NCBI GenBank assembly: GCA_963733065.1
Contig: CAVTBT010000005.1
Span: 124,001 to 188,000 of the forward strand
Reading direction: 5' to 3'
Source of the DNA: CAVTBT01 sp963733065
Lineage (GTDB): Bacteria; Actinomycetota; Thermoleophilia; Gaiellales; Gaiellaceae
DNA: 64,000 nucleotides
The notes below the pieces were generated by a model that was not told where the DNA came from, did not search any database, and worked only from the letters and a program-made list of their open reading frames with translations. The position numbers and the translations under genes are program-made. Each line of letters starts with the position of its first letter. Position 1 is the stretch's first letter. Below are positions 17,345 through 26,604 of this stretch, one piece after another.

Positions 17345-17803
17345 ATGGATCACACGCTGTCGATTCACGACTCGGGCTCGCCCTCGCAGGGGGCGGCCGA
17401 GCCGTTCGAGCTGCCGTCGACGTACGACGCGTCGTACGAGCAGTCTCAGTCCTACGAAGCGCCCGTCCCGCTGCATCCGTACGCCGAATCGGTCGAGGTC
17501 GAGGACGGTTGGATTCAGGAGGAGCCGTCGCTCGACGAGCCCGACGTCCCGGTCAACCCGGTCGACCCGGTCGACAATCGCGGGGGTGGTGGCGACGCCG
17601 TGCGGCGCATCGTCCTGCGCATGGCGAACGACGACACGGTGCAGATCGGCTCGGCGCAGACGCAGGACGAGGCGGTCGAGTTCGCCAAGGAAGCCGTGAA
17701 GAAGATCGCGGCGGCCGAGGCTGCCGGCGAGTGGCCGGAGTTCGACGGCCGCTTCATGAAGACCGACGGCCTCATCTCGGTCGACATCCAGGTCGCCTAC
17801 TAG
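17345..17803 (+). CDS. Uncharacterised acidic protein with conserved C-terminal domain
   Basis: This 152-residue protein starts at ATG 17345 behind a GAGGGAGAGG ribosome binding site. Residues 1-85 are acidic, proline-rich and probably disordered, with repeated NPVDPVD. Residues 88-152 look folded: RRIVLRMANDDTVQIGSA, a helix EAVEFAKEAVKKIAAAEA and a final strand LISVDIQVAY. I do not recognise the family. It has no signal peptide or membrane helix. Confidence 0.7.
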   Translation: MDHTLSIHDSGSPSQGAAEPFELPSTYDASYEQSQSYEAPVPLHPYAESVEVEDGWIQEEPSLDEPDVPVNPVDPVDNRGGGGDAVRRIVLRMANDDTVQIGSAQTQDEAVEFAKEAVKKIAAAEAAGEWPEFDGRFMKTDGLISVDIQVAY

Positions 17804-17878
17804 TCTCCGCTCCCCCTCCTCCGCCGCCGGGGCGAGGGGGAGCGAGCTCTTGTCCTCGCGGGACAAGGGGCCGGCGCG

Positions 17879-18367
17879 TCAGACCTCCGGCAACGCCTCG
17901 TACTCGTCCCACGGCTGGTCGCGGCCGGGAAAGGCGACCCGCTGAAAGGGCCACTCGCGCTCGACCCACGCACGCGCGACGACGTCGAGCTCCGCCTCGA
18001 GCCCGCCGGCGAGCTCGTCCTGTCTCGCCCACCAGAAGACCTCGGCGTCGTACCCCTGCTTCGTCGGCGGGTCGACGTAGACGCAGCCGAGCAGCCGGCT
18101 GTCGTCGCGGCTCATCACGGCGAAGTTGAACGACTCGTGCCGCTCGGCCTCCTGCTGATGGCGTGCGAGGTCGATCCGGTCTTCCTCGAGTGTCATCGTC
18201 GCCGGCGGCCAGCCCCAGCCCTGACCGAACAGCGCCCAGAGGTGCTCGCGGCTCGACATCACGGCGTCGTAGTCCTTCACCGTGTCGTCGACCGTGATCG
18301 GCCGCAGTCGGAAGCGCTCGTGCTCGAGACCCGACGGCGGCAGGAATCCCTCCGGCAGGAAGCTCAC
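17879..18367 (-). CDS. GNAT-family N-acetyltransferase
   Basis: This 162-residue protein begins with the typical GNAT opening FRLRPITVDDTVKDYDAVM and has the central strand DDSRLLGCVYVDPP. The acetyl-CoA loop (usually QxxGxG/A) is degenerate (WWARQDELAGGLEAEL), so activity or substrate cannot be predicted. It lies 16 bp after the secreted Ig/Fn3 gene on the same strand and starts with GTG. Confidence 0.7.
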   Translation of the reverse strand: MSFLPEGFLPPSGLEHERFRLRPITVDDTVKDYDAVMSSREHLWALFGQGWGWPPATMTLEEDRIDLARHQQEAERHESFNFAVMSRDDSRLLGCVYVDPPTKQGYDAEVFWWARQDELAGGLEAELDVVARAWVEREWPFQRVAFPGRDQPWDEYEALPEV

Positions 18368-18383
18368 GGCGACTGCGACGACG

Positions 18384-19542
18384 TCACTGCGCGCGCTTGG
18401 GCACGACGAAGAACGTGCTGCTGCCGAGCATCTTGCCGTACCGTGCCTGCGTCCTCGACCCGTAGCCGGGGAACACGAACCAGCGATAGCGGCCCGGGCT
18501 CAGGCGGTAGTTGCGACCGTTGAAGCGCCAGACGAGCGGCAGCCTCAGCTGCGCCTTCTGCGGCCACGCGCTGAGGATCTTGCCGCCGCCTCGCCAGAGC
18601 TGCACGTTGTAGTAGCGAGGGCTGCGGAAGGGCGCCCAGCGCAGGAGCGGCGGCGCCTGGAGCTCGGCGCCGGACTTCGGCGTCACGAGCAGCTGGACGT
18701 TCGGCGTGATCACGGCTGTCTTCGCGGGGGAGCGGTTCCCGGCCTGGTCGAGCGCCTGCACCTGGTAGCGCAGCTTGACGCCGTTGGCGACGCCCTTGTC
18801 GACGAACGCCGCGTTCCGCCCCTGGTACACGACGACGCCCGAGGTGCGAGGGCCGTTGCGGGTGACGAGGTAGCCGGCGAGCCCGTCCGCAGCCGCCGGC
18901 CGCTTCCACGTGAGCGTCACCTTGTGGTCGGAGGCTGCCGCGTCGAGCGCCACGACCGCGCCGGTCGGCGTCCCGTCGTAGTGGAACCGGTAGCCGCCGG
19001 TCGTCTTGTGGCCGGCCCGATCGACGCATGCGCCCCAGAGGGCGAGATCCGTGCCGTCGGGACCCCCGTACGACTTCGCCGGATCGCAGACCGCAACACC
19101 CGAGATCGTGTCCGTCGCCGTGAAGCCCGACGGTCAGCCCGTGGTTGTACCAACCGTTCGCGTCCGGTCCTCGATCAGGCGCGGCGGTCACGGACGGCGG
19201 CGTCTTGTCGATCCCGATCGTCACCGACCGCTTCGCCTCGAGTCTTGCGGTTGTTCATGGCCATGCACGTCAGCGTCTTGCCGGTCGTCTCGGCGGTGAG
19301 CTTCCCGCGCGCGCAGCCAACTCGCCGGGCGACTCCCGATTCCGGGTCCGTGGCCCTCCACCGGATCGTCACGTCCCCGACGTACCAGCCGTGCTGCGCC
19401 GGCCTTGCCGGTCAGCGTCACGGTGATGACGGGCGGACGTCTGGTCGACGACCGCGCTCCCTGCCGGCGAGCCGCCGAACATGAGCACGGCCGCGAGGCC
19501 GATTCCGAGCGCGGAGGCCGCGAGCTTGCGTGTCCTGGCCAC
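18384..19542 (-). pseudogene. Secreted Ig/Fn3-type protein broken by four apparent +1 frameshifts
   Basis: The gene starts at GTG 19542 after a very strong ribosome binding site (GGAGGGGGG). It has a signal peptide (ALGIGLAAVLMFGGSPAGSA), two Ig-like repeats of the type VTLTGKAG...GWYVGDVTIRWRATDPESG and PPSVTAAPDRGPDANGWYNH, and a fibronectin type III domain in the last 190 residues (VTLTWKRPAAADGLAGYLVT). The reading frame shifts near 19435-19441, 19389-19397, 19238-19252 and 19124-19132, each repaired by removing one base. The repaired gene has 385 codons. Four breaks in 320 bp could mean decay, but the conserved sequence in every frame favours local sequence errors. Confidence 0.75.
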
Positions 19543-19638
19543 GATTCCCCCCTCCTGGGCCGACGTGGGCGAGCGGAGACAATGCTGCCATGCACACATT
19601 CGGTGCGTGTAAATCGGTTCCCGCCTAGGGTCGTTTGC

Positions 19639-20544
19639 ATGTCCGGCTGGACCGATCCCGCCTGGCGCGCGGCGGCGGACGCCTGGATCTGCGAGCACGT
19701 GCGCCCGGTCGGCGAGATCGCGCAGCCGCACGTCCGTCCGTGGTCGACGGTGCTGCGCGTGCCGACCGCCGGCGGCGACGTCTGGTTCAAGGCCAACACG
19801 GAGGCGCTCCGCTACGAGGCGGCGCTCGTGTCGCGGCTGGCCGCTCGGCGCCCCGATGCGGTGCCGCCGCTCCTCGCGGCAGACCTCGAGCGGGGCTGGA
19901 TGCTCATGGGCGACGCTGGGACGACGCTGCGCGAGGTGATCGCCGAGGAGCGCAGCCTCGACCGCTGGCTCGACGTGCTGCCGCTCTACGCGGGCCTGCA
20001 GATCGACATGGCGCCCGAGGCCGACGACCTCGTAGCGCTCGGCGTACCGGACCTACGGCTGGCCGAGCTGCCGGCGAGGTTCGAGGCCTTCCTCGACGAG
20101 CTCAGCGGTCGGCTGGGCGATCTCGAAGGCAAGACGCGAGCGCGCCTGCCCTGGATCCGGGACGCAGCCGAGGAGCTGGCCGCGTTCGGCGTCCCGGAGA
20201 CGATCCAGCACGACGACTTCCACGACGCCCAGGTCTTCGTCCGCGACGACCGCTACCTGCTGTTGGACTGGGGCGACGCGTGCGTCTCGCACCCGTTCTT
20301 CACGCTGTCGGTGACCCTCGAGGGCCAGATCGCCTGGGGCCTCGACGACGTCGAGCACTCGGTCGACGTCGCGCCGTTCCGGGACGCCTACCTCCGGCCG
20401 TTCGGCGACCCCTCCGCTCTGTCGCGCGCCTGTGAGCTCGCGCTCCGGCTCGGGTGGGCCAGCCGCGCCGTCAACGGCCACGTGCCGGGCGACCTCGATC
20501 CGACCCTCGCGCGCCTCCGGATGTTCCTGGAGGGCGGAGGCTAG
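19639..20544 (+). CDS. Aminoglycoside-phosphotransferase-fold small-molecule kinase
   Basis: This 301-residue protein has the APH/choline-kinase fold. The N-terminal lobe has the nucleotide-binding Lys in DVWFKANTEALRYEAAL, the catalytic loop reads IQHDDFHDAQVF, and the metal-binding Asp is in LLLDWGDACVSHPFF. The usual catalytic-loop Asn is replaced by Gln. The substrate cannot be told from the sequence. It starts at ATG 19639 behind TAGGGT (7-nt gap), so the transcript is probably leaderless. Confidence 0.85.
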   Translation: MSGWTDPAWRAAADAWICEHVRPVGEIAQPHVRPWSTVLRVPTAGGDVWFKANTEALRYEAALVSRLAARRPDAVPPLLAADLERGWMLMGDAGTTLREVIAEERSLDRWLDVLPLYAGLQIDMAPEADDLVALGVPDLRLAELPARFEAFLDELSGRLGDLEGKTRARLPWIRDAAEELAAFGVPETIQHDDFHDAQVFVRDDRYLLLDWGDACVSHPFFTLSVTLEGQIAWGLDDVEHSVDVAPFRDAYLRPFGDPSALSRACELALRLGWASRAVNGHVPGDLDPTLARLRMFLEGGG

Positions 20545-21557
20545 ATCGTCCAGGTGTCGCCGGCGTGGAGCAGCCCCTCGAGGTCGCCCTCGCCCTGGCG
20601 CTCCGCGGCCGTCGCCAGCTGCTCGGCCATGAGCTCGTCGTAGACCGGCCGGCGCACCTGGCGCAGCACGCCGAACGGCGCCGCGCCGGCCGTCGAGAAG
20701 GTCAGCCGGGAGAGGGCGAACGCGTGCGACGGCTCCACGGCGTGGGCGTCGTGCACGAGCAGCGCGTCCTCGCCCACGTCCGAAACCGCCACGACCCGCA
20801 CCGAGCCGTCCGTCTCCCGCACGACCCCCCGCTCGCTCTCCGCGCCGAAGCGGATCGGCTCGCCGTGCTTCAGGTAGATCCGGTTCTCCTTCTGCTCCCG
20901 CACGAAGTCGAAGGCGCCGTCGTTGTAGATGTTGCAGTTCTGGAAGATCTCGACGAAGGCCGTCCCCTCGTGCTCGGCGGCCGCGCGCAGCACCTCGGTC
21001 AGCTCCTTGCGGTCGGTGTCGATGGCGCGACCCACGAACGACGCCTCCGCGCCGATCGCCACCGACAACGGGTTGAAGGGATGATCCAGTGACCCGAACG
21101 GCGTCGACTTGGTCACCTTCCCCATCTCCGACGTCGGCGAGTACTGGCCCTTCGTGAGCCCGTAGATCTCGTTGTTGAAGAGCAGGATCTTGAGGTTCAC
21201 GTTGCGGCGCAGCGCGTGGATGAGGTGGTTGCCGCCGATCGACAGCGCGTCGCCGTCACCCGTCACCACCCACACCGACAGGTCCGGCCGGGACGTCGAA
21301 AGCCCGGTCGCGATCGCCGGCGCGCGCCCGTGGATCGAGTGCATGCCGTAGGTCTGCATGTAGTACGGGAAGCGCGCGGCGCAGCCGATACCGCTGACGA
21401 AGACGATCTTGTGCCGCTCGAGGCCGAGCTCCGGCATGAAGCCCTGGACCGCGGCCAGGATCGCGTAGTCGCCGCATCCGGGGCACCAGCGGACCTCCTG
21501 GTCGGACTTGAAGTCCTTCATCGTCAGCTGCACGCCGCCGCCGTTTCCGTCGCTCAT
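20541..21557 (-). CDS. korB: 2-oxoacid:ferredoxin oxidoreductase beta subunit
   Basis: The beta subunit (338 residues) binds thiamine diphosphate and a 4Fe-4S cluster. RWCPGCGDYAIL and the later GIGCAARFP are the cluster and TPP motifs; VVTGDGDALSIGGNH is the TPP/Mg site. With the alpha subunit upstream it should act on 2-oxoglutarate or another 2-oxoacid, reducing ferredoxin. I chose ATG 21557 behind the strong site GGGGGAGGAG. The frame stays open upstream into a small Cys-Cys domain (see 21554-21873), so an N-terminal fusion cannot be excluded. Confidence 0.95.
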   Translation of the reverse strand: MSDGNGGGVQLTMKDFKSDQEVRWCPGCGDYAILAAVQGFMPELGLERHKIVFVSGIGCAARFPYYMQTYGMHSIHGRAPAIATGLSTSRPDLSVWVVTGDGDALSIGGNHLIHALRRNVNLKILLFNNEIYGLTKGQYSPTSEMGKVTKSTPFGSLDHPFNPLSVAIGAEASFVGRAIDTDRKELTEVLRAAAEHEGTAFVEIFQNCNIYNDGAFDFVREQKENRIYLKHGEPIRFGAESERGVVRETDGSVRVVAVSDVGEDALLVHDAHAVEPSHAFALSRLTFSTAGAAPFGVLRQVRRPVYDELMAEQLATAAERQGEGDLEGLLHAGDTWTI

Positions 21558-21873
21558 CGACTCCTCCCCCGCAAGGCACGCGCCCAGCCGCTCGACGACC
21601 TCGCGGCCCTGCGCGTCGCTCCCCTCCACACACAGCTCGCGCGCGTCGCGGTCGTAGCCGATCTCCACGAACGAGCAGCAGCCGCGCTCGATCTCGACGA
21701 GCTCTCCGACCAGCGCCTCGTCGACCGCGGGCGCGAACGTCACCCGCAACGTCCCGTCACTGCGGTCCGAGCCTGCGACGGAGGGCGCCAGCCGCTCGGC
21801 CCGCCCGAGCTGCAGCGCGAGCTCCTCGGGTGACAGCGCGCAGCCGTCCGGGAACGAGCGGCAGCGCCCTCAT
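21554..21873 (-). CDS. Small Cys-Cys domain protein between korA and korB, frame disturbed
   Basis: Between the 63-aa gene and korB lies a coding-like stretch. In the korB frame it reads CRSFPDGCALSPEEL, then RVTFAPAVDEALVGELVEIE and RGCCSFVEIGYD. The Cys-Cys motif after a helix resembles small domains found near metal-related proteins, as far as I recall. There is no good start in that frame, but an ATG at 21873 overlaps the preceding stop, and a TGA at 21554-21556 overlaps the korB start. Removing one base near each end (GGG run by 21868, G run by 21562) gives a clean 105-aa gene with ATGA overlaps on both sides. The alternative is an in-frame fusion to KorB from TTG 21749. Confidence 0.4.
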
Positions 21874-22061
21874 CGCTCGTTCCCCCGCTTGAAGTTGCCC
21901 GTGACCCGGGCGAGCAGCAGCTGCTCCGCCTCCCGGTCGGCGCCCTCGACCTCCGAGCGGAAGCGCGACGCTCGCGCACCGGCGAGCGTGACGACAGTCC
22001 GCCCGCGCCAGTCGACGAGCACGCGCCCGTCCTTCGTGCCCCGCCAGGTGAACTCGCTCAC
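21870..22061 (-). CDS. 63-aa uncharacterised protein in the kor operon
   Basis: This small protein starts at GTG 22061, overlapping the korA stop (GTGA). It has a beta-rich start (FTWRGTKDGRVLVDWRGRTV), a helix rich in Glu and Ala, and ends with TGNFKRGNER. I recall short actinobacterial proteins with the same ending but no assigned function. Coupling to korA suggests a role with the oxidoreductase or its assembly; that is inference. Confidence 0.7.
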   Translation of the reverse strand: MSEFTWRGTKDGRVLVDWRGRTVVTLAGARASRFRSEVEGADREAEQLLLARVTGNFKRGNER

Positions 22062-23899
22062 GACTTGATCACCGCCGAGATCGCCTCCTCGAGCTCGCTC
22101 GACGTGAACGGCAGCCCGCGCACCTTGTTGTAGCCGTGCGCGTCGACGAGGAACTCGGCTCGCACGAGCGTCCGGAGCTGCCCGAGGTTCATCTCCGGGA
22201 TCACCACCTTGTCGTAGCGGGACAGCACCTCGCCGGTGTTGCGCGGGAACGGGTTGACGTGGTGCAGGTGCGCCTGCGCGATGCGTCCGCCCTCCCGCCG
22301 GATCCGGCGGACGGCCGCCGCGATCGGGCCGTACGTCGAGCCCCAGCCGAGAACGAGGGTGTCGGCGCCGTCGGGGTCGTCGACGTCGAGCTCGGGGATG
22401 TCCGCCGCGATGCCGGCCACCTTCTGCGCGCGCAGCCGCACCATCAGGTCGTGGTTGTCCGGGTCGTACGAGACGTTGCCGGTGCCGTCGGCCTTCTCGA
22501 GCCCGCCGATCCGGTGCTCGAGGCCGGGCGTGCCCGGGATGGCCCAGGGGCGTGCCAGCGTCTCGGCGTCCCTCGCGTACGGCTGGAACCCGTCGGGGTC
22601 GGTGGTGAACGGCGTCGAGATGTCCGGCAGGCCGGCGACGTCCGGGATCAGCCACGGCTCCGACCCGTTCGCCAGGTACGCGTCGCTCAGCAGGTAGACG
22701 GGCGTCCGGTACTTGAGCGCGATGCGGACGGCCTCGATCGCCGCGTGGAAGCACTGCGAGGGCGTCGAGGCGGCGATCACCGGCACCGGGCTCTCCGAGT
22801 TGCGGCCGAAGAGCACCATCAGCAGGTCGGCCTGCTCGGGCTTCGTCGGCATGCCGGTCGACGGGCCGGCGCGCTGGATGTCGAGGATCACGAGTGGCAG
22901 CTCCAGGGCGACCGCCAACCCGACCGTCTCGGACTTGAGCACGACGCCGGGGCCGGCGGAGGTCGTCACGCCCAGCGACCCGCCGAAGGCCGCGCCGAGC
23001 GCGGCGCCGATGGCCGCGATCTCGTCCTCGGCCTGGAACGTGCGGACGCCGAACCGCTTGTGCCGGGCGAGCTCCTCGAGGATCGCCGACGCCGGCGTGA
23101 TCGGGTAGGCGCCGAGGAAGAGCGGCAGCCCGGACAGCTTCGAGGCGGCGATCAACCCGTACGAGAGCGCGACGTTGCCGGTGATCTGGCGGTAGGTCCC
23201 GGGCGGCAGCGCGGCCGGAGCGACCTCGTACGAGATCGCGAAGTCCTCGGAGGTCTCGCCGTAGGCGTAGCCCGCCTTGAACGCGACGGCGTTCGCCTCG
23301 GCGATCTCCGGCCGCTTCGCGAACTTGCGCTCGACGAACGTGAGCGTGCCCTCGGTCGGGCGGTTGTAGAGCCACGACATGAGCCCGAGCGCGAAGAAGT
23401 TCTTCGAGCGCTCGGCCTCGCGCGAGGTGACGCCCTCGATCCCCTTCAGCGCCTCGACGGTCATCGACGTCAACCCGACGCCGTGGACGTGGTAGTCGTC
23501 GAGCGACCCGTCCTCGAGCGGGTTCGAGTCGTAGCCGGCCTTCTGCAGGTTCCGCTCGTTGAAGGCGTCCGTGTTGACGATCAGCGTGCCGCCGCGAGGC
23601 AGGTCGTTCAGGTTCGTCTTCAGCGCCGCCGGGTTCATGACGACGAGCACGTTCGGATGGTCTCCCGGCGTGAGGATGTCGTGATCGGCGAAGTGCACCT
23701 GGAAGCCGGACACGCCCGGCAGGGACCCCGCCGGGGCGCGGATCTCGGCCGGGAAGTCGGGCAGCGTCGAGAGGTCGTTGCCGAGCACCGCCGTCTCGCT
23801 CGTGAACCGGTCGCCGGTCAGCTGCATGCCGTCGCCCGAGTCCCCCGCGAAACGGATGATCACCCGGTCGACGCGCTCGACGGGCTTCTGCGTCGCCAC
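22058..23899 (-). CDS. korA: 2-oxoacid:ferredoxin oxidoreductase alpha subunit, gamma-alpha fusion
   Basis: This 613-residue subunit fuses the gamma domain (IIRFAGDSGDGMQLTG and GFQVHFADHDILTPG, residues ~10-190) to the alpha pyrimidine-binding domain (GAYPITPASAILEELARH and QAEDEIAAIGAALGAAFGG) and domain II (AGPSTGMPTKPEQADL). With KorB it forms a TPP-dependent enzyme that interconverts 2-oxoacids and acyl-CoA using ferredoxin. I chose GTG 23899, 6 nt behind TATACC; a longer frame begins 17 codons upstream. The operon is korA, two small genes, korB. Confidence 0.95.
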   Translation of the reverse strand: MATQKPVERVDRVIIRFAGDSGDGMQLTGDRFTSETAVLGNDLSTLPDFPAEIRAPAGSLPGVSGFQVHFADHDILTPGDHPNVLVVMNPAALKTNLNDLPRGGTLIVNTDAFNERNLQKAGYDSNPLEDGSLDDYHVHGVGLTSMTVEALKGIEGVTSREAERSKNFFALGLMSWLYNRPTEGTLTFVERKFAKRPEIAEANAVAFKAGYAYGETSEDFAISYEVAPAALPPGTYRQITGNVALSYGLIAASKLSGLPLFLGAYPITPASAILEELARHKRFGVRTFQAEDEIAAIGAALGAAFGGSLGVTTSAGPGVVLKSETVGLAVALELPLVILDIQRAGPSTGMPTKPEQADLLMVLFGRNSESPVPVIAASTPSQCFHAAIEAVRIALKYRTPVYLLSDAYLANGSEPWLIPDVAGLPDISTPFTTDPDGFQPYARDAETLARPWAIPGTPGLEHRIGGLEKADGTGNVSYDPDNHDLMVRLRAQKVAGIAADIPELDVDDPDGADTLVLGWGSTYGPIAAAVRRIRREGGRIAQAHLHHVNPFPRNTGEVLSRYDKVVIPEMNLGQLRTLVRAEFLVDAHGYNKVRGLPFTSSELEEAISAVIKS

Positions 23900-23971
23900 G
23901 GTGTAGGTATAGCTCAGCCGGTCCGTGCTGGGGCGGCCACCGTCCCGCACCGCGTCGAGACGCGCGACGCC

Positions 23972-24214
23972 TCAGGCCGGCGAGGCGTCCGCTCGGACGC
24001 GGACGACCGTGATGCCCCAGGCAGCCCCGGACGCGAACAGCGCGTCCGGATCGACGTCGTCCAGCCAGCCGAGGAAGTGGCGCGCCGGGTCGTCCGCGGA
24101 CGACCCGTACAGGGCGGCCCGCTCCGTAGGCGGCTCCGCCACGACCGTGCCGGCCTCCTCGCGTCGCCGCTCGGCCTCGTCCGCCGCCGGGCCCTCCATG
24201 TAGCCCTTGCTCAC
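23972..24214 (-). CDS. 80-aa hypothetical protein
   Basis: This short, acidic protein starts at GTG 24214, 6 nt behind a TAGGAT box, which supports a leaderless mRNA. A charged N-terminal helix (ADEAERRREEAGTV) is followed by DPARHFLGWLDDVDPDALF and a strand GITVVRVRAD. No family is recognised. It lies upstream of korA on the same strand. Confidence 0.55.
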   Translation of the reverse strand: MSKGYMEGPAADEAERRREEAGTVVAEPPTERAALYGSSADDPARHFLGWLDDVDPDALFASGAAWGITVVRVRADASPA

Positions 24215-24249
24215 GACACGATCCTACGCCTCGCCGCGTCAGCCGTGTT

Positions 24250-26604
24250 CTAGGTGGCGCGAGCCGCGGACGCGCTCTCGACGCGGCGGATGACCTCGAG
24301 CCGCCGTCGGCGCCGGAGCCGCTCCGCCAGCACGTAGCTGCCGAGCACGAACGTGGCCGCCGCGATCTGGGTCGCAACGCCCTCCCAGGTCGGGTAGATC
24401 CCGAGCCACATGCCCGTCCAGTACGGCAGCTGCAGACCCTCGATCGGCGTCACCGGCACCCAGCCGACCGCCTGCATCGTCTGCACGGTGCCGCCGACGA
24501 GCACGACGAGCACGCCGGTGATGAGCAGGCCGGTGGCGACGAGCATCTTCCGGTGCGGCAGCCGCCGCTCGAGCACGAGCGTGGCCGCGCCCACCGCGAG
24601 GGTCGCGGCCAGGCCGAGGATCACGCCCTCGAGCACGGTCAGCGCGCCGGCCTCGAGCGTCAGCGCCTGCAGGAACAGCACGGTCTCGAAGCCCTCGCGG
24701 TAGACGCTCGAGAAGCCGAGGGCGGCGAGCCCGATCGCCGGGGCGACGACCACGCCGCCGCGGACGACACCGCGCAGGATGCGCTGCTTGCGGCCGTGCA
24801 GCTCCTGGAGGTGCTCCTGCCAGTAGACGCGGTGGTAGAACCAGTTGAGGATCAGGAGCAGCACGGCGATCGCGACGATGGAGACGATCGCCTCGAGCCG
24901 CTCGCCGTACATGGCGAGGGAGCCGAGCACGGTCTGGGCGATCACCCACGTGACGGCGCTGGCGGCGAGCGCGACCAGCGCGCCGAGGAAGAGCGGCCGG
25001 CGCAGACGGCGCTTCTCGCCGACCATGCTCGCCGCAAGCGCAGCGAGGATCAGCACCGCCTCGAGCCCCTCGCGGAAGACGATCAGCGCGCTGTTCGTCA
25101 CGACCGACACGCGCGAGCCGGCTCCCGATCCGATCGCGGCCTCCGCCTGTCCGAGGGACTCGTCGAGGGCCGCGCGAGTCGCGGACAGCTCGTCGGCCGT
25201 CGCCTTGCGCTTCAGCAGCTGCACCAGCCCGTCGTGGTCGCCGGCGCCGTACCAGAAGTACCCCTCGATCTCGCGGAAGAGGCTCGGCGCCAGACCGCGG
25301 AGCCGCTGCTCGGGGCCGAGCTCGAAGATGCCGTAGGCCTCGAGCCGCGCGGCCTCGGCCGTCGACCAGCTGCCTGCACCGGCGGCCGCCTCCAGACGGT
25401 CGAGCGAGGCCGCGATCACGTCGAAGTCCGCGGTCTTGGCCGCGTCCTTCCACGCCGAGGGATAGAGCTCGTCGACCAGGCCGAGCGCAGCGTCGACGTC
25501 ACTCCGCACGCGATCAGGCGACGCGACCTCGGTTCCTCGCACCGCGGCCGACAGCGTTCCGGCCAGGCCGTCGACGAGACCGACCAGCCGGCTCGTCGCT
25601 GCCGCGTCCCGCCCGGCCAGCACCGGCTCGATGTCGCGGAGCGCCGCGGCTGCGCCGTCACGGAACGTCACCGCCTCCTGGATCTCGAAGGCGAGCGTCA
25701 CCCGGCCGTCGGAGACGCCGCGGCCGTACTCGATCGGCACGAGCTTCAGGAACCGCTCGACCTGACCGGCGCGGCGCAGCAGCTCCGCCGGCGCGAGCGG
25801 CGCCGCCCGGAAGCCGGCGAGCCCGGCCTCGACGCGGCGCAGCGCGGCCGCCACGTCACGGGCCGGCCCGGCGGCTGCGGCAGTCGCGAGCGTCGTCACG
25901 GCGGCGTCCAGGCGCCGTCCTGCTTCCGCGCCGCGCTGGGCCCGGTACGCACCGCCGACGATGCTCCAGTACGCCGCCGCCTGCGCCGCGCCCTGCGCCG
26001 TCCGCACGGTGAACCCGCGCCCGGCAGCGTCGTCTATGCGGTCGAGCGTGTCGCGGAGCAGCGCGTCGTACGTGTCGAGCAGGTCGGCGCGAACCTCCGT
26101 TGCAGCGGCGCGTCTCGTCATGCGCCCGGAGCGGAGCGAGTCCAGTGCCACGGTCGCGTCTGCGGCGGCGCGCGTGAAGCGGGTCGGCGGTCGGTACTCG
26201 CGCACGAGCAGCCACCCGCGTGCCGCCTCGACATCGCCCCGTCGCGCGGCAGCGAGAGTCTCGTGGTACGCCGTCGCCAGCAGCAGGCCGGACAGGCTCG
26301 CCGTCGCCGTCTCGAGCGCACGACCGTCCCCTGACGCGGCTGCCGATCGTGCCGCCGCCACGGCGTTCTGCGCTCGTTGGAGCTGGCCCGACCGGTCTGC
26401 GAGCGCGGTGGGCAGCAGCGCGGCGCCACGGTCGAGTCGGGCCGCCGCTGCGGACGGGTCCCCGAGCACGAACGCGGTGCCGACGCCGGCCAGCTCCTGG
26501 TGCGCCGCCGCGGCCGCCCGCCAGGGCGACTGGGACGCGGCCGAGGCCGGCGCGGCCGCGAGCAGGGCGGCCGCGAGGACGGCGACGAGCGCCGCCCTCG
26601 TCAC
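24250..26604 (-). CDS. FTR1/EfeU-type iron permease with long N-terminal extracytoplasmic domain
   Basis: This 784-residue protein has a signal peptide (AAALLAAAPASAAS), a long helical extracytoplasmic region (residues ~25-490) and a C-terminal seven-helix FTR1 permease. Both iron-translocation motifs are present: FREGLEAVLIL near residue 510 and YREGFETVLFL near residue 635. FTR1/EfeU proteins import ferric iron after oxidation of ferrous iron. GTG 26604 overlaps the stop of the EfeO-like gene by one base. No EfeB peroxidase gene is nearby. Confidence 0.92.
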   Translation of the reverse strand: MTRAALVAVLAAALLAAAPASAASQSPWRAAAAAHQELAGVGTAFVLGDPSAAAARLDRGAALLPTALADRSGQLQRAQNAVAAARSAAASGDGRALETATASLSGLLLATAYHETLAAARRGDVEAARGWLLVREYRPPTRFTRAAADATVALDSLRSGRMTRRAAATEVRADLLDTYDALLRDTLDRIDDAAGRGFTVRTAQGAAQAAAYWSIVGGAYRAQRGAEAGRRLDAAVTTLATAAAAGPARDVAAALRRVEAGLAGFRAAPLAPAELLRRAGQVERFLKLVPIEYGRGVSDGRVTLAFEIQEAVTFRDGAAAALRDIEPVLAGRDAAATSRLVGLVDGLAGTLSAAVRGTEVASPDRVRSDVDAALGLVDELYPSAWKDAAKTADFDVIAASLDRLEAAAGAGSWSTAEAARLEAYGIFELGPEQRLRGLAPSLFREIEGYFWYGAGDHDGLVQLLKRKATADELSATRAALDESLGQAEAAIGSGAGSRVSVVTNSALIVFREGLEAVLILAALAASMVGEKRRLRRPLFLGALVALAASAVTWVIAQTVLGSLAMYGERLEAIVSIVAIAVLLLILNWFYHRVYWQEHLQELHGRKQRILRGVVRGGVVVAPAIGLAALGFSSVYREGFETVLFLQALTLEAGALTVLEGVILGLAATLAVGAATLVLERRLPHRKMLVATGLLITGVLVVLVGGTVQTMQAVGWVPVTPIEGLQLPYWTGMWLGIYPTWEGVATQIAAATFVLGSYVLAERLRRRRRLEVIRRVESASAARAT

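Noticed and set aside
21870..24377. Very long open frames overlapping or opposite to korA (835 codons minus, about 700 codons on the plus strand)
   Set aside because: They are by-products of high GC: the sequence is low-complexity Arg/Gly/Ala without domains, and korA in the other frame has clear family motifs.
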